From: Flavobacterium quisquiliarum
GTDB lineage: Bacteria; Bacteroidota; Bacteroidia; Flavobacteriales; Flavobacteriaceae
NCBI RefSeq assembly: GCF_019308285.1
Contig: NZ_WWEM01000037.1
Location: forward strand, 186,001 to 250,000
Direction: 5' to 3'
DNA length: 64,000 nt
In this document: positions 7,923 through 16,128 of the stretch, in pieces
Numbering within the stretch: position 1 is the stretch's first letter
Layout: each line of letters starts with the position of its first letter
Notes under the pieces: model-generated
The model's input: only the letters and a program-made list of their open reading frames with translations
What the model was told of the DNA's origin: nothing
The model's database searches: none
Program-made: the position numbers and the translations under genes

Positions 7923-8381
7923 ATGTCATTAAAAATAGGAGATATAGTTCCGAATTTTACTGCGAAAGACAATAACGGAGAAACTTTCGAAAGCCAAAGT
8001 GTTTTAGGAAGAAAACCATTGGTAATTTATTTTTACCCAAAAGATAATACGCCTGGCTGTACAACAGAAGCCTGCAGTTTTCGGGATCAATATGAAGATT
8101 TCAAAGATTTGGGTGCTGAGGTAATCGGAATTAGCAGTGATAGTGTAAAGTCACATCACAAGTTTGCAGCTAAACATCAATTACCTTTTATTTTGCTCTC
8201 AGATCAAGATAAAAAATTAAGAAAGCTTTTCGGTGTCCGAAATAATTTATTTGGACTTCTTCCTGGCCGTGTTACTTATATTATTGATAAGAACGGCTTG
8301 GTGATTTCGATATTTGACAGTGTAAATGCTGCTAAACATATACCGAAAGCTTTAGAAACTGTCAAAGAATTAGTATTATAA
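7923..8381 (+). CDS. bcp: Thioredoxin-dependent peroxiredoxin, BCP type
   Basis: Reduces hydroperoxides in the cytoplasm. The peroxidatic cysteine lies in DNTPGCTTEAC, with the resolving cysteine five residues later, the hallmark of atypical two-cysteine BCP enzymes. FYPKDNTPG and the GRVTYIIDKNG strand are also typical. There is no signal peptide. At 152 residues it has a normal length. It starts 3 bp after queD, so it is translated from the same message. Confidence 0.93.
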   Translation: MSLKIGDIVPNFTAKDNNGETFESQSVLGRKPLVIYFYPKDNTPGCTTEACSFRDQYEDFKDLGAEVIGISSDSVKSHHKFAAKHQLPFILLSDQDKKLRKLFGVRNNLFGLLPGRVTYIIDKNGLVISIFDSVNAAKHIPKALETVKELVL

Positions 8382-8428
8382 AATAACATAGAACAAAATT
8401 AATTAAACAAATATATTAGCCTAAAAAC

Positions 8429-9397
8429 ATGAACCAAAACTTATACCCTTTGCAATTTGAACCAATCTTAAAAGAAAGAATTTGGGGAGGAGAAAAACTA
8501 AAAACAATTCTGAACAAACCAATCGTTTCTAAAATTACTGGCGAAAGCTGGGAATTATCTACTGTAGAAGGAGATGTAAGTGTGGTGGCAAATGGAGTTC
8601 TAAAAGGAAAATCTTTGATGGAACTTATCGATGAAACACCAGACGCCGTTTTAGGAACTAAAGTTTATGAGCGTTTTGGGAAACAGTTTCCATTGCTTTT
8701 TAAATATCTTGATGCTAGAGAAGATCTTTCGATTCAAGTTCACCCAAACGATAAATTAGCAAAAGAACGTCACAATTCATTTGGTAAAACTGAAATGTGG
8801 TATGTAATGCAAGCAGATGCAGACGCAAGAATTATTGTAGGTTTTAAAGAAGATTCTAGTAAAGAAGAATATTTGAAACACTTAAATGATAATACTTTGA
8901 TTTCGATCTTAGATGATGTGAAAGCAAAATCTGGAGATGTTTTCTTTTTAGAAACAGGAACAGTTCATGCAATTGGAGCTGGTTTGGTTGTTGCCGAAAT
9001 TCAGCAAACTTCTGATATTACGTATAGACTATACGATTTTGACCGTATAGATGCGCAAGGAAATAAAAGAGAACTGCATGTAGATTTAGCACTTGATGCT
9101 ATAAACTATAATAAAGTTGATACACAGAAGAAATACGAATCTAAAGTCAATACTTCAAATACAGTCGTAGATTGCCCTTATTTTACAACTAATTTCCTTC
9201 CATTAGAGAATAAATTGGAAGTTTCTAAAACTGGAGAAACTTTTACAGTGTATATGTGTATTGAAGGTAATTTTGAAATTGAATATAACGGATTTAAAAA
9301 TTCGTATAAAAAAGGAGATACCGTTTTGGTTCCAGCTGCGATTAATGCATTTAGTTTAACTGGAAATGCTTCAATTTTAGAAATTTACATTTCTTAA
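8429..9397 (+). CDS. manA: Mannose-6-phosphate isomerase, class I
   Basis: Zinc enzyme interconverting fructose-6-phosphate and mannose-6-phosphate, supplying GDP-sugars for surface glycans. The 322-residue short form shows the metal and active-site motifs SIQVHPND, GKTEMWYVM and the ETGTVHAIGAG loop, and EIQQTSDITYRLYDFDR. It begins 47 bp after bcp and may be read from the same transcript, since no terminator is visible between them. Confidence 0.95.
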   Translation: MNQNLYPLQFEPILKERIWGGEKLKTILNKPIVSKITGESWELSTVEGDVSVVANGVLKGKSLMELIDETPDAVLGTKVYERFGKQFPLLFKYLDAREDLSIQVHPNDKLAKERHNSFGKTEMWYVMQADADARIIVGFKEDSSKEEYLKHLNDNTLISILDDVKAKSGDVFFLETGTVHAIGAGLVVAEIQQTSDITYRLYDFDRIDAQGNKRELHVDLALDAINYNKVDTQKKYESKVNTSNTVVDCPYFTTNFLPLENKLEVSKTGETFTVYMCIEGNFEIEYNGFKNSYKKGDTVLVPAAINAFSLTGNASILEIYIS

Positions 9398-9419
9398 CAC
9401 ATATTTTAAAGATAATATG

Positions 9420-9428
9420 TACTTTTGC
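9420..9428 (+). promoter_or_regulatory. -7 promoter box
   Basis: TACTTTTGC (TAnnTTTGc) sits 27 bp before the start of the 88-residue protein, right after manA, so that small gene has its own promoter. Confidence 0.6.
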
Positions 9429-9455
9429 AAACGCAAATTAAAATTATAAATAAAA

Positions 9456-9722
9456 ATGGCAAACGTTAAAAATTTAAAGAAAGACATCAACTTCGTATTA
9501 GGAGATATTATTGAGGCAGTTTACTTGTTCGAGATGTCAACAACAGGAAATCCAACTCCAGAAACGAATGCTTTGATCGATGAAGCTATTGCTGCATTCG
9601 ATACTTTGATTACAAAAGTGAACGCAAAGAACGTTGAAAATAAAAAAGCACATTTCAAGCAAATTAATATTGAATTAGAACAAACTGCTAATCAATTGGT
9701 TGAAAAAATCAACGCACTATAA
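9456..9722 (+). CDS. Small acidic helical protein of unknown function
   Basis: I do not recognise the family. The 88-residue product is predicted to be entirely alpha-helical, with no signal peptide and no cysteine. It begins MANVKNLKKDINFVLGDII and ends in a heptad-like stretch (INIELEQTANQLVEKINAL). Codon use and a well-placed TAnnTTTGc box support expression. It lies between manA and the tRNA genes. From memory, similar short proteins occur beside tRNA-Thr in flavobacteria, but this cannot be tested here. Confidence 0.8.
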   Translation: MANVKNLKKDINFVLGDIIEAVYLFEMSTTGNPTPETNALIDEAIAAFDTLITKVNAKNVENKKAHFKQINIELEQTANQLVEKINAL

Positions 9723-9755
9723 GCAAAAAAAAGTGTAAAAAAGTGCAAAATTATT

Positions 9756-9786
9756 TTGGGAAATTGAAAAACCGCTTTATATTTGC
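9756..9786 (+). promoter_or_regulatory. Promoter of tRNA-Thr copy 1
   Basis: TTG at 9756-9758, 19-bp spacer, then TATATTTGC at 9778-9786. This fits the Bacteroidota sigma-factor consensus exactly and ends 12 bp before the tRNA. Confidence 0.85.
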
Positions 9787-9798
9787 ACCCGTAATGAG

Positions 9799-9872
9799 GC
9801 CGATGTAGCTCAGCTGGCTAGAGCAGCTGATTTGTAATCAGCAGGTCGTGGGTTCGAGTCCCTCTATCGGCT
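9799..9872 (+). tRNA. tRNA-Thr(TGT), copy 1
   Basis: A 74-nt cloverleaf: acceptor GCCGATG paired with TATCGGC, D-arm GCTCAGCTGGCTAGAGC, anticodon stem GCTGA/TCAGC with loop TTTGTAA (anticodon TGT, reading ACA), and T-loop GGTTCGAGTCC. CCA is not encoded. It is identical to the copy at 9982-10055. Confidence 0.97.
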
Positions 9873-9880
9873 CAAACGGA

Positions 9881-9909
9881 AACCATCACAGAAATGTGAT
9901 GGTTTTTTT
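9881..9909 (+). terminator. Terminator after tRNA-Thr copy 1
   Basis: Stem AACCATCACA/TGTGATGGTT with GAAA loop, followed by seven T. Confidence 0.9.
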
Positions 9910-9937
9910 AATTATAGAGGGCAGTGTGATTTTTTTT

Positions 9938-9968
9938 TTGGAATATTAAAAAACATTTTTATCTTTGC
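9938..9968 (+). promoter_or_regulatory. Promoter of tRNA-Thr copy 2
   Basis: TTG at 9938-9940, 19-bp spacer, TATCTTTGC at 9960-9968. Spacing is the same as at the first copy, though the surrounding bases differ. Confidence 0.85.
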
Positions 9969-9981
9969 ACTCGCAAAATAG

Positions 9982-10055
9982 GCCGATGTAGCTCAGCTGG
10001 CTAGAGCAGCTGATTTGTAATCAGCAGGTCGTGGGTTCGAGTCCCTCTATCGGCT
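9982..10055 (+). tRNA. tRNA-Thr(TGT), copy 2
   Basis: Same 74 nt as copy 1, base for base, with the TGT anticodon. It has its own promoter and terminator, so the two genes are separate transcription units rather than one processed transcript. Confidence 0.97.
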
Positions 10056-10057
10056 CA

Positions 10058-10089
10058 AAAACCATTCACTAAGTGAATGGTTTTTTTTT
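10058..10089 (+). terminator. Terminator after tRNA-Thr copy 2
   Basis: Stem ACCATTCA/TGAATGGT followed by a run of nine T. The stem sequence differs from the terminator of copy 1. Confidence 0.9.
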
Positions 10090-10092
10090 GGT

Positions 10093-10168
10093 CAAATTCC
10101 AATCAAAAAAATCCAAATTCCAAGTTTAAGGTTTCAGGTTGGGATTTGGAATTTTTTAATTGGTATTT
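10093..10168. repeat. Imperfect inverted-repeat element
   Basis: Arms related to AATTCCAATC...CCAAATTCC flank a centre containing CAAGTTTAAGGTTTCA. The same 16-mer occurs at 49790-49805, so both gaps carry members of one noncoding repeat family. Confidence 0.55.
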
Positions 10169-10223
10169 CCATTTAAGAATATTTTTCCTATGTTTGTTAG
10201 ATAACCTATAAACTCTATTACTA

Positions 10224-10682
10224 ATGGAAGAAACTTCTGCATTTGAGAAATTTGAATTACAGCTGGATACCACAGCAAAGGATTTTATTAAAGAAATAGC
10301 TAAATGGGCTTATTTCCTATCTATTCTTGGTTTTATCGGAATCGGACTTTTACTTATTATTGCAGTTTTTGCAGGCGCTATTTTTTCAGCAATGGGAAGT
10401 ACTATGCCAGGAATGGGGGCTTACGGAGGTTCTTTTGGAGCAGCAATGGGAGCTGTTTATTTTTTGATGGCAGCTTTTTACTTCTTTCCTGTTTATTATT
10501 TGTTTAAATTTAGTTCAAACGCAAAAAAAGCTTTTAGAGATAATGATTCAGAAGCTTTAACATCTTCGTTTGGTTATTTAAAATCGCATTATAAGTTCAT
10601 TGGAATTCTTATGGTGGTTTTATTGGCGATTTACGCGCTTTTCTTTGTCTTTGCAATTCTTGGAGGCTTAATGGCGAGATAG
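10224..10682 (+). CDS. DUF5362-like membrane protein
   Basis: A 152-residue integral membrane protein of unknown function. Hydrophobic segments lie at about residues 28-55, 72-95 and 122-148; between the first two is a glycine- and methionine-rich loop (MPGMGAYGGSFGAAMG). The cytoplasmic-looking loop FKFSSNAKKAFRDNDSEAL and the second copy-like LKSHYKFIGIL match my memory of the DUF5362 family. It is a single-gene unit after the tRNAs and ends at a bidirectional terminator. Confidence 0.75.
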   Translation: MEETSAFEKFELQLDTTAKDFIKEIAKWAYFLSILGFIGIGLLLIIAVFAGAIFSAMGSTMPGMGAYGGSFGAAMGAVYFLMAAFYFFPVYYLFKFSSNAKKAFRDNDSEALTSSFGYLKSHYKFIGILMVVLLAIYALFFVFAILGGLMAR

Positions 10683-10707
10683 TCGTTTAAAAGCAATAAT
10701 TATAAAT

Positions 10708-10740
10708 AAAAAATGCCCTGAAATTTTCAGGGCATTTTTT
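10708..10740. terminator. Bidirectional terminator
   Basis: Stem AAATGCCCTGAAA/TTTCAGGGCATTT with A and T runs on the two sides, between convergent genes. Confidence 0.9.
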
Positions 10741-10759
10741 ATTTGAGATTGCACAGAAA

Positions 10760-11491
10760 TTATTCTGCGGTTTGTGGTGTCTGTTGCTCTTTTTTAAGAT
10801 CAGTAACATACTTTGTTAGTTTCTTTCCGTAAAATGATTGGGCTACTTTAGGAGTCATCGATTTTTGAATAGTGTCTAGAAACTTTAAATTAATGTCGTA
10901 AATTTCCGCTAATGCAATGTATGGAGCAACTTCGTAGTCTTTATTGTTTAAAGCAAAGTTTGTAGCATACAAGTATTTTCTTTTGATGTTAGACTCTTGT
11001 ATTTTGGTAATACTGTCTACTGCTTTTTGATCTTGTCTTTTTAATGCTCTAAAACGTGGTTCTACCAGTGAAAGGTTTTCGTCTGTAAAACGGCTGTTAA
11101 TTTTTGAATATTGCTCGTATAGCTCGTGGTTTTTTGAACCAGTGATTTTAGCATCAGAAATGTAACGATCTAAATTCGTTTGGATGTTGATGTTTCCAGG
11201 TTCTGCAAAAAACAAAATGTTATTGTCTAACGAATTTGTAACACCACGATCTAAAAATAAATACAAAACTTGTGGTGAATCCAATGTGATATTGCTTTCA
11301 AATGCTGAATTTCCATCTATTTTAATACTGTCGATTGCAACAAGTGCGGTATCAACGATTTTCTGGATATACAGCGTTCCTTTTTTTAATCCTTTAACAT
11401 TTCCGGTAATATGTACATTACCAGTAGTTTCTTTTTTGCTGCATGATGCCAGCAGGGCAAGCGTAACAAAAGCAATTAATGTTTTTTTCAT
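10760..11491 (-). CDS. DUF4369-domain lipoprotein lacking a thioredoxin domain
   Basis: A 243-residue lipoprotein: lipobox LASC (Cys16), then a DUF4369-type beta domain (VHITGNVKGLKKGTLYIQKI ... SIKIDGNSAFE). In Bacteroidota this domain usually precedes a thioredoxin-like (AhpC/TSA) domain carrying a CxxC motif. Here the rest is a helical region (about residues 120-235, rich in K, Q and Y) ending in KKEQQTPQTAE, without any CxxC or other cysteine after the lipobox. It probably is a stand-alone binding or structural lipoprotein; no function is assigned. Confidence 0.8.
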   Translation of the reverse strand: MKKTLIAFVTLALLASCSKKETTGNVHITGNVKGLKKGTLYIQKIVDTALVAIDSIKIDGNSAFESNITLDSPQVLYLFLDRGVTNSLDNNILFFAEPGNINIQTNLDRYISDAKITGSKNHELYEQYSKINSRFTDENLSLVEPRFRALKRQDQKAVDSITKIQESNIKRKYLYATNFALNNKDYEVAPYIALAEIYDINLKFLDTIQKSMTPKVAQSFYGKKLTKYVTDLKKEQQTPQTAE

Positions 11492-11574
11492 TGGTGGTTT
11501 ATTAGATTTGGGTGCAAAATAAAGAAAATAGTTTAAATGTAAAGAGGTGGCAGTTTTATTTTTGTAAAAAAAAT

Positions 11575-11604
11575 AAATCCCAATCTATTTCTAAATTGGG
11601 ATTT
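11575..11604 (-). terminator. Terminator of the lipoprotein gene
   Basis: Stem AAATCCCAAT/ATTGGGATTT; on the minus strand it is followed by a T-rich run. Confidence 0.75.
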
Positions 11605-11625
11605 AAAATATAGTGTGAAAAGGTT

Positions 11626-12453
11626 TTACATTGATAAATTGAATGAAGCACCGTTTTCGTGTGTATAAGTGTAAAGGGAGTCACAGTCATTATTGCCATA
11701 ATCTATAATTCCATTTAAAATACCTCCTTGGATTTTTAACTGACCTTTAGAGATGAAAGTGCAAGAATACTTTTTAGTTAAGGGTTCTTTTACTGTCAAA
11801 GTAAGCGTTGTGCCATTTGATGCCGTAACAGTGTGGGTTCCTTCAGTTATTTCGTAAACATTGTCAGATAATACGTAAGGCGTCTCAACTCCAGCAGTTT
11901 GTTTTGTGGTGTAAGTTCCAGAATTGGTGTAAATGCCTCCTTGTAAGTCCGTTAATTTTCCGTTTGTTACTTTTCGGGTCCATTGTGGTACTGTTGCAAC
12001 ATTTGTAGTGTTTGTGTATTCAATGGTTCCTTCTAATTTAAGATTATTAATAGAATAATCTACTCTTTTAATTGTCATCTTGCTTCCAGTTGTAGTAAGC
12101 GGGCCAGTAAGGGTTACTTCAAGTTTTCCTTTTCGTGTAAGATTGTTGTCGTCTTTACAGCCAGTTCCGAAATCTATTAAAATTACTTTAGGGTATTCTC
12201 CTCCGTTTGGTGTAGTTATAGTAATAGCGGCACAGACTCCAACAACAGTTTCAGTCATTTTTGCTGTTGCAGTAGAGGTTGCCACTGCTAAGCCAGTATT
12301 AAGATCCATTTCGTTAGAAGTGTCAATTGCGATTGATGCACCAATACTGGTTAAATCTGTTGAAGCAGCGCCTTCATTGCTATCGTTCGAGCAAGAAAAA
12401 AATAGAAATGCTGCTAAACAAATCGTAGTTAATAATATAGCGGTTTTTTTCAT
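11626..12453 (-). CDS. Secreted lipoprotein of unknown function
   Basis: A 275-residue protein with a lipoprotein signal (lipobox FFSC, Cys21) and then mostly short beta strands rich in T, S, N and G (for example GTIEYTNTTNVATVP, TNSGTYTTKQTAG). Four cysteines lie in CAAI, GTGCKDD, YSCTF and NDCDS, which could form two disulfides. I do not recognise a named domain. The composition suggests an all-beta cell-surface protein. It has its own terminator and no operon partner. Confidence 0.75.
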   Translation of the reverse strand: MKKTAILLTTICLAAFLFFSCSNDSNEGAASTDLTSIGASIAIDTSNEMDLNTGLAVATSTATAKMTETVVGVCAAITITTPNGGEYPKVILIDFGTGCKDDNNLTRKGKLEVTLTGPLTTTGSKMTIKRVDYSINNLKLEGTIEYTNTTNVATVPQWTRKVTNGKLTDLQGGIYTNSGTYTTKQTAGVETPYVLSDNVYEITEGTHTVTASNGTTLTLTVKEPLTKKYSCTFISKGQLKIQGGILNGIIDYGNNDCDSLYTYTHENGASFNLSM

Positions 12454-12525
12454 AGTGGTATTTGCGGTTTTGTGTTAGATAAAAAGGCAATCAAATTTAC
12501 TAAAAAAATGAATCCTAAATAAAAA

Positions 12526-12550
12526 ATCCTGTAAGCTTTTGTTACAGGAT
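12526..12550 (-). terminator. Terminator of the patatin gene
   Basis: Stem ATCCTGTAA/TTACAGGAT; the minus-strand 3' side runs into T-rich sequence. Confidence 0.75.
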
Positions 12551-12617
12551 ATTATAACGTCTTTTTGAAGAAAAAAGTATGAGTAACGAATAAAATGTTG
12601 TTTTATTGTTGAAAATC

Positions 12618-13877
12618 TTATACGGATTTGTAATAATCGCTTTTTGCCTTACGGATTTTCTTGTATTCTTCCCAGTTAAATCGGTTTAAAAAATCGGCAG
12701 CGTTTTGTGCTCCGCGGATAAATAAATCAATTTTAGCATCTTCGGTCAGATTAAAATTGAGCCAGTTATGCGTTCCTGTGTCGATGTAGCCTATCAAGTG
12801 TTTAAAATCGGGATTTTTTCTTAAAAATTCTGCGTCATAGCCATATCTTGCTGTATCAAACATAGAGCTGATTAGATTCGAGAATTTTTCATTTGTATTG
12901 ATTTCATTTTTATCATAACCTAATTTAATTCCAAAAGTGGGAGATGCGGGAACGTTTAAGTTTTCATGAAAAATATCAATCGGGAAGTTAGAGATAATAC
13001 CGCCATCCATAAACATAACTTCAGATGGGACTGAGGTTCTAAGACAAGTGGCTTCATTCCATCTGTTCCAAGAATCTACTCCGCCAGGAATATTTTTGAT
13101 TTTGAAGGGGGTAAAAAATAATGGAATCGACATAGAAGCCCTAACAAAATCGGCTGGATTTTGAACATCTGGATTCGAGTAAAATAAATCGACCATTTTT
13201 GGAAAAACGATTTTACTTTCGGTAGTTATATCCGCCGCGATAATGGCCATTTCGCTCCAATGATCTACTCTTTTGTATTCTTCTCTTTTGCCTTGATCGT
13301 TTATTCGAAATAATTTATTTTTATCCGAAACGCCTTTTTTCCTTAAAGCTTTTAAATCGCCATAATTTTTTATTCCTTTCTGCGAAAGTAAATTAGTCAT
13401 CCATTGGTGAAAATTATTTCCCGGATTCAGGCCTAAATCATCTTTAAAGTTGTCTACAACCTGAACGCCTCTCATAATCAATTTTAAATTTCCGGCATCA
13501 CTTAATAATGCATCGATAAACTGACGGGCGTCACGATCGCCATCAACAAAATCATATAGGTTCTTATTGCAGAGGCAGTCTAAAATCCATTCTGATTTTT
13601 CGATGTCACAAGTTCCTGCGGCAGCCATTAGCATGGTATTGATGCTTCCTGCAGAAGTTCCGGCTAGACTTAGAAAGCGAATCCCCATTTTTTCTAAAAC
13701 GTAAACATAGCCAATTAAGGCAATTCCGAGAACACCGCCGCCTTCTTGAACAAGATCGACATATTGATAATTATTATTGTCTGTGATATCTGAGAATTTC
13801 TTGTTTCTAATATTGTCTCTTAAATCGTTAATAATTGCTAGAACTGTTCCATTTTCTGTAAATTTCTTCTTATCCAT
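12618..13877 (-). CDS. Patatin-like phospholipase
   Basis: Predicted lipid acyl hydrolase with a Ser-Asp dyad. The oxyanion loop (QEGGGVLGIA), nucleophile elbow (GTSAGS) and catalytic aspartate (FMDGGIISNFP) are all present and in the right order. The ATG at 13877 (MDKKKFTEN) is chosen; the longer reading needs a TTG start and adds 16 residues. No signal peptide, so probably cytoplasmic. The substrate cannot be inferred. The helical insert between the dyad residues (about residues 90-260) is larger than in the shortest patatins. Confidence 0.9.
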   Translation of the reverse strand: MDKKKFTENGTVLAIINDLRDNIRNKKFSDITDNNNYQYVDLVQEGGGVLGIALIGYVYVLEKMGIRFLSLAGTSAGSINTMLMAAAGTCDIEKSEWILDCLCNKNLYDFVDGDRDARQFIDALLSDAGNLKLIMRGVQVVDNFKDDLGLNPGNNFHQWMTNLLSQKGIKNYGDLKALRKKGVSDKNKLFRINDQGKREEYKRVDHWSEMAIIAADITTESKIVFPKMVDLFYSNPDVQNPADFVRASMSIPLFFTPFKIKNIPGGVDSWNRWNEATCLRTSVPSEVMFMDGGIISNFPIDIFHENLNVPASPTFGIKLGYDKNEINTNEKFSNLISSMFDTARYGYDAEFLRKNPDFKHLIGYIDTGTHNWLNFNLTEDAKIDLFIRGAQNAADFLNRFNWEEYKKIRKAKSDYYKSV

Positions 13878-13986
13878 GATTTCTAGAATTTTGATTTTAA
13901 TTTGTTGGTTTTCAAAATTATACAAACTACTATTTTGAGGATAGGGGAGAATTCCCCTTTTTTTGAAGGGTGTTTTAAGAACAAAA

Positions 13987-14018
13987 AAAATCCTGCAAAA
14001 CTGAATTTGCAGGATTTT
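13987..14018 (-). terminator. Terminator of htpG
   Basis: Stem AAATCCTGCAAA/TTTGCAGGATTT; on the minus strand it is followed by a T-run. Confidence 0.85.
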
Positions 14019-14040
14019 GAAAAATATTCTTTTTGAATGA

Positions 14041-15921
14041 TTATTTAATCATTTCAAAACTTCTTTTTACAAAAGCAGTTAAAGCTTCACCTTTTAATAA
14101 GTTTTGAGATAATTTAGCCAAGTCTAAAGCTTGTTTTACCAAATGCTCTTGATGTACTTTATCTTCAGTATTCAAGATGCTTGAAGCTAAATCAGAATTT
14201 GTGTTTACAACCAAATTGTACATTTCTGGCATATTGCCCATTCCGAACATGCCTCCACCTGTCTGGCTCATTTCTTTCATTCTACGCATAAATTCTGGTT
14301 GCGTGATTAAGAATGGAGCTGCTTGAGAATCCATTGCTTCTAGTTGTACGCTGTATGCTTTTGGAATATAAGCTTCTAATGAAGTTTTTAAAGTTGCTTT
14401 TTCATCTTCAGATAATTTTGATATCGTGTTTTCGTCTTTTTTGATCAAATTATCAATATGATCAGAGTCAACACGCACAAAAGTTACATCTTTATTATCG
14501 TTTTCAATTTTCTGAATTAAATGTGAGATAATTGGAGAATCTAAAAGCAATACTTCGTATCCTTTATCTTTTGCTGCTTCAATGTAAGAGTGCTGTGCAT
14601 CTTTATTTCCAGCGTAAAGAACAACTAATTTGCCATCTTTATCTGTTTGATTTTCTTTTAGCTTTTCTTTTAATTCCTCTAAAGTGAAATAAGTATCGTC
14701 TACAGTTGGGTATAAAACAAATGCACCTGCTTTTTCGTAAAATTTATCTTCAGAAAGCATTCCGTACTCTAGAACGATTTTAATATCATTCCATTTTGCT
14801 TCAAAATCAGCACGGTTTTCGTTAAATAAAGCTTTCAATTTATCAGCTACTTTACGAGTAATATAGTTTGATATTTTCTTAACCGCTCCGTCTGCTTGTA
14901 AACCAGAACGAGAAACGTTTAATGGAATATCTGGAGAATCGATAACACCTTTTAGCATTGTCAAGAATTCAGGAACAATTCCTTCTACGTTATCAGTAAC
15001 GTAAACTTGGTTTTGGTACAGCTGAATTTTGTCTTTCTGAATTTGCATATCAGATCCTAACTTAGGGAAATATAAAATTCCAGTTAAGTTAAACGGATAA
15101 TCAACATTTAAGTGAATGTGGAATAACGGATCTTCAAATTGCATTGGATACAATTCTCTGTAGAAGTTTTTGTAATCTTCATCAGATAATTCAGAAGGTT
15201 GTTTTGTCCAAGCTGGATTTGGGTTGTTGATGATATTGTCAGTTTCAACAGTTTCATTAACATAATCTTCTGGAGCATCTTCTGGTTTTGGAAGTGTTTC
15301 TGTTCTTGTTCCGAATTTAATTGGAATAGGCATAAATTTATTATACTTATTCAATAATCCGCTGATTTTAGAATCTTCTAAAAATTCTAGAGAATCTTCT
15401 GCAATGTGAAGAATGATTTCTGTGCCACGTGAAGTTTTGTCAGCTGGCTCTAAAGTAAATTCAGGGCTTCCGTCGCAAGTCCAATGTGCAGCTGGCTCAT
15501 CTTTGTATGATTTAGTGATAATTTCTACTTTTTCAGCCACCATAAAAGCAGAATAGAAACCAAGACCAAAGTGACCAATAATTCCAGAATCTTTTGCAGA
15601 ATCTTTGTATTTGTCTAGGAATTCTTCAGCCCCAGAAAAAGCCACTTGGTTGATGTACTTTTCAACTTCATCAGCAGTCATCCCCAAACCTTGGTCGATA
15701 ATGTGGATTTTTTTACCTTCTTTGTCAACTTTAACCTCAATAATTGGGTTTCCGTATTCAACTTTAGCTTCACCAATACTGATAAGGTGTTTTAATTTTA
15801 AAGTAGCATCAGTTCCATTTGAAATTAACTCTCTAAGAAAGATTTCGTGGTCACTGTATAAGAACTTTTTGATTAAGGGAAAGATGTTTTCTACCGAAAC
15901 ATTAATTTTACCTGTTGTCAT
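14041..15921 (-). CDS. htpG: Chaperone protein HtpG (Hsp90)
   Basis: ATP-dependent cytosolic chaperone. The start at 15921 gives MTTGKINVSVENIF, the usual flavobacterial N-terminus; the 13-codon extension upstream is rejected. Bergerat-fold motifs: SDHEIFLRELISN, DQGLGMTADE, GHFGLGFYSAFMV and GTEIILH. The middle domain carries SRSGLQADG, and the C-terminal dimerisation domain follows. At about 626 residues it is full length. Divergently transcribed from the lipocalin-like gene. Confidence 0.97.
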   Translation of the reverse strand: MTTGKINVSVENIFPLIKKFLYSDHEIFLRELISNGTDATLKLKHLISIGEAKVEYGNPIIEVKVDKEGKKIHIIDQGLGMTADEVEKYINQVAFSGAEEFLDKYKDSAKDSGIIGHFGLGFYSAFMVAEKVEIITKSYKDEPAAHWTCDGSPEFTLEPADKTSRGTEIILHIAEDSLEFLEDSKISGLLNKYNKFMPIPIKFGTRTETLPKPEDAPEDYVNETVETDNIINNPNPAWTKQPSELSDEDYKNFYRELYPMQFEDPLFHIHLNVDYPFNLTGILYFPKLGSDMQIQKDKIQLYQNQVYVTDNVEGIVPEFLTMLKGVIDSPDIPLNVSRSGLQADGAVKKISNYITRKVADKLKALFNENRADFEAKWNDIKIVLEYGMLSEDKFYEKAGAFVLYPTVDDTYFTLEELKEKLKENQTDKDGKLVVLYAGNKDAQHSYIEAAKDKGYEVLLLDSPIISHLIQKIENDNKDVTFVRVDSDHIDNLIKKDENTISKLSEDEKATLKTSLEAYIPKAYSVQLEAMDSQAAPFLITQPEFMRRMKEMSQTGGGMFGMGNMPEMYNLVVNTNSDLASSILNTEDKVHQEHLVKQALDLAKLSQNLLKGEALTAFVKRSFEMIK

Positions 15922-16066
15922 ATTTTTATTTATTTTTTGATTTAACTTGATGATTTTCATTTCTTCAAATAAAATACCAATTGTTTTTAGGGTGACAAAA
16001 TGTCGGAAGTGTTAATTTTGAAAGAAAATAAATAGATTGTAGAATGAAAATTATCTCGACGAATCG

Positions 16067-16074
16067 TATATTTG
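16067..16074 (+). promoter_or_regulatory. -7 promoter box
   Basis: TATATTTG (TAnnTTTG) 54 bp before the lipocalin-like gene; no convincing -33 TTG at the usual spacing. Confidence 0.5.
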
Positions 16075-16128
16075 TGGTACAATAATTGTTAAAAAGGCAA
16101 AATATTAATCTATAAAAAATTGTATAAA

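Noticed and set aside
9799..10055. tRNA pair as an integration site of a mobile element
   Set aside because: No integrase, no truncated tRNA end repeat and no foreign-looking DNA next to it; tandem duplication is enough.
13878..13925. TTG start adding 16 residues to the patatin protein
   Set aside because: An ATG is available at 13877 and the extension has no family resemblance.
15922..15960. Longer start of htpG at 15960
   Set aside because: The extra 13 codons are basic and lysine-rich, not like any Hsp90 N-terminus; MTTGKINVSV is the family start.
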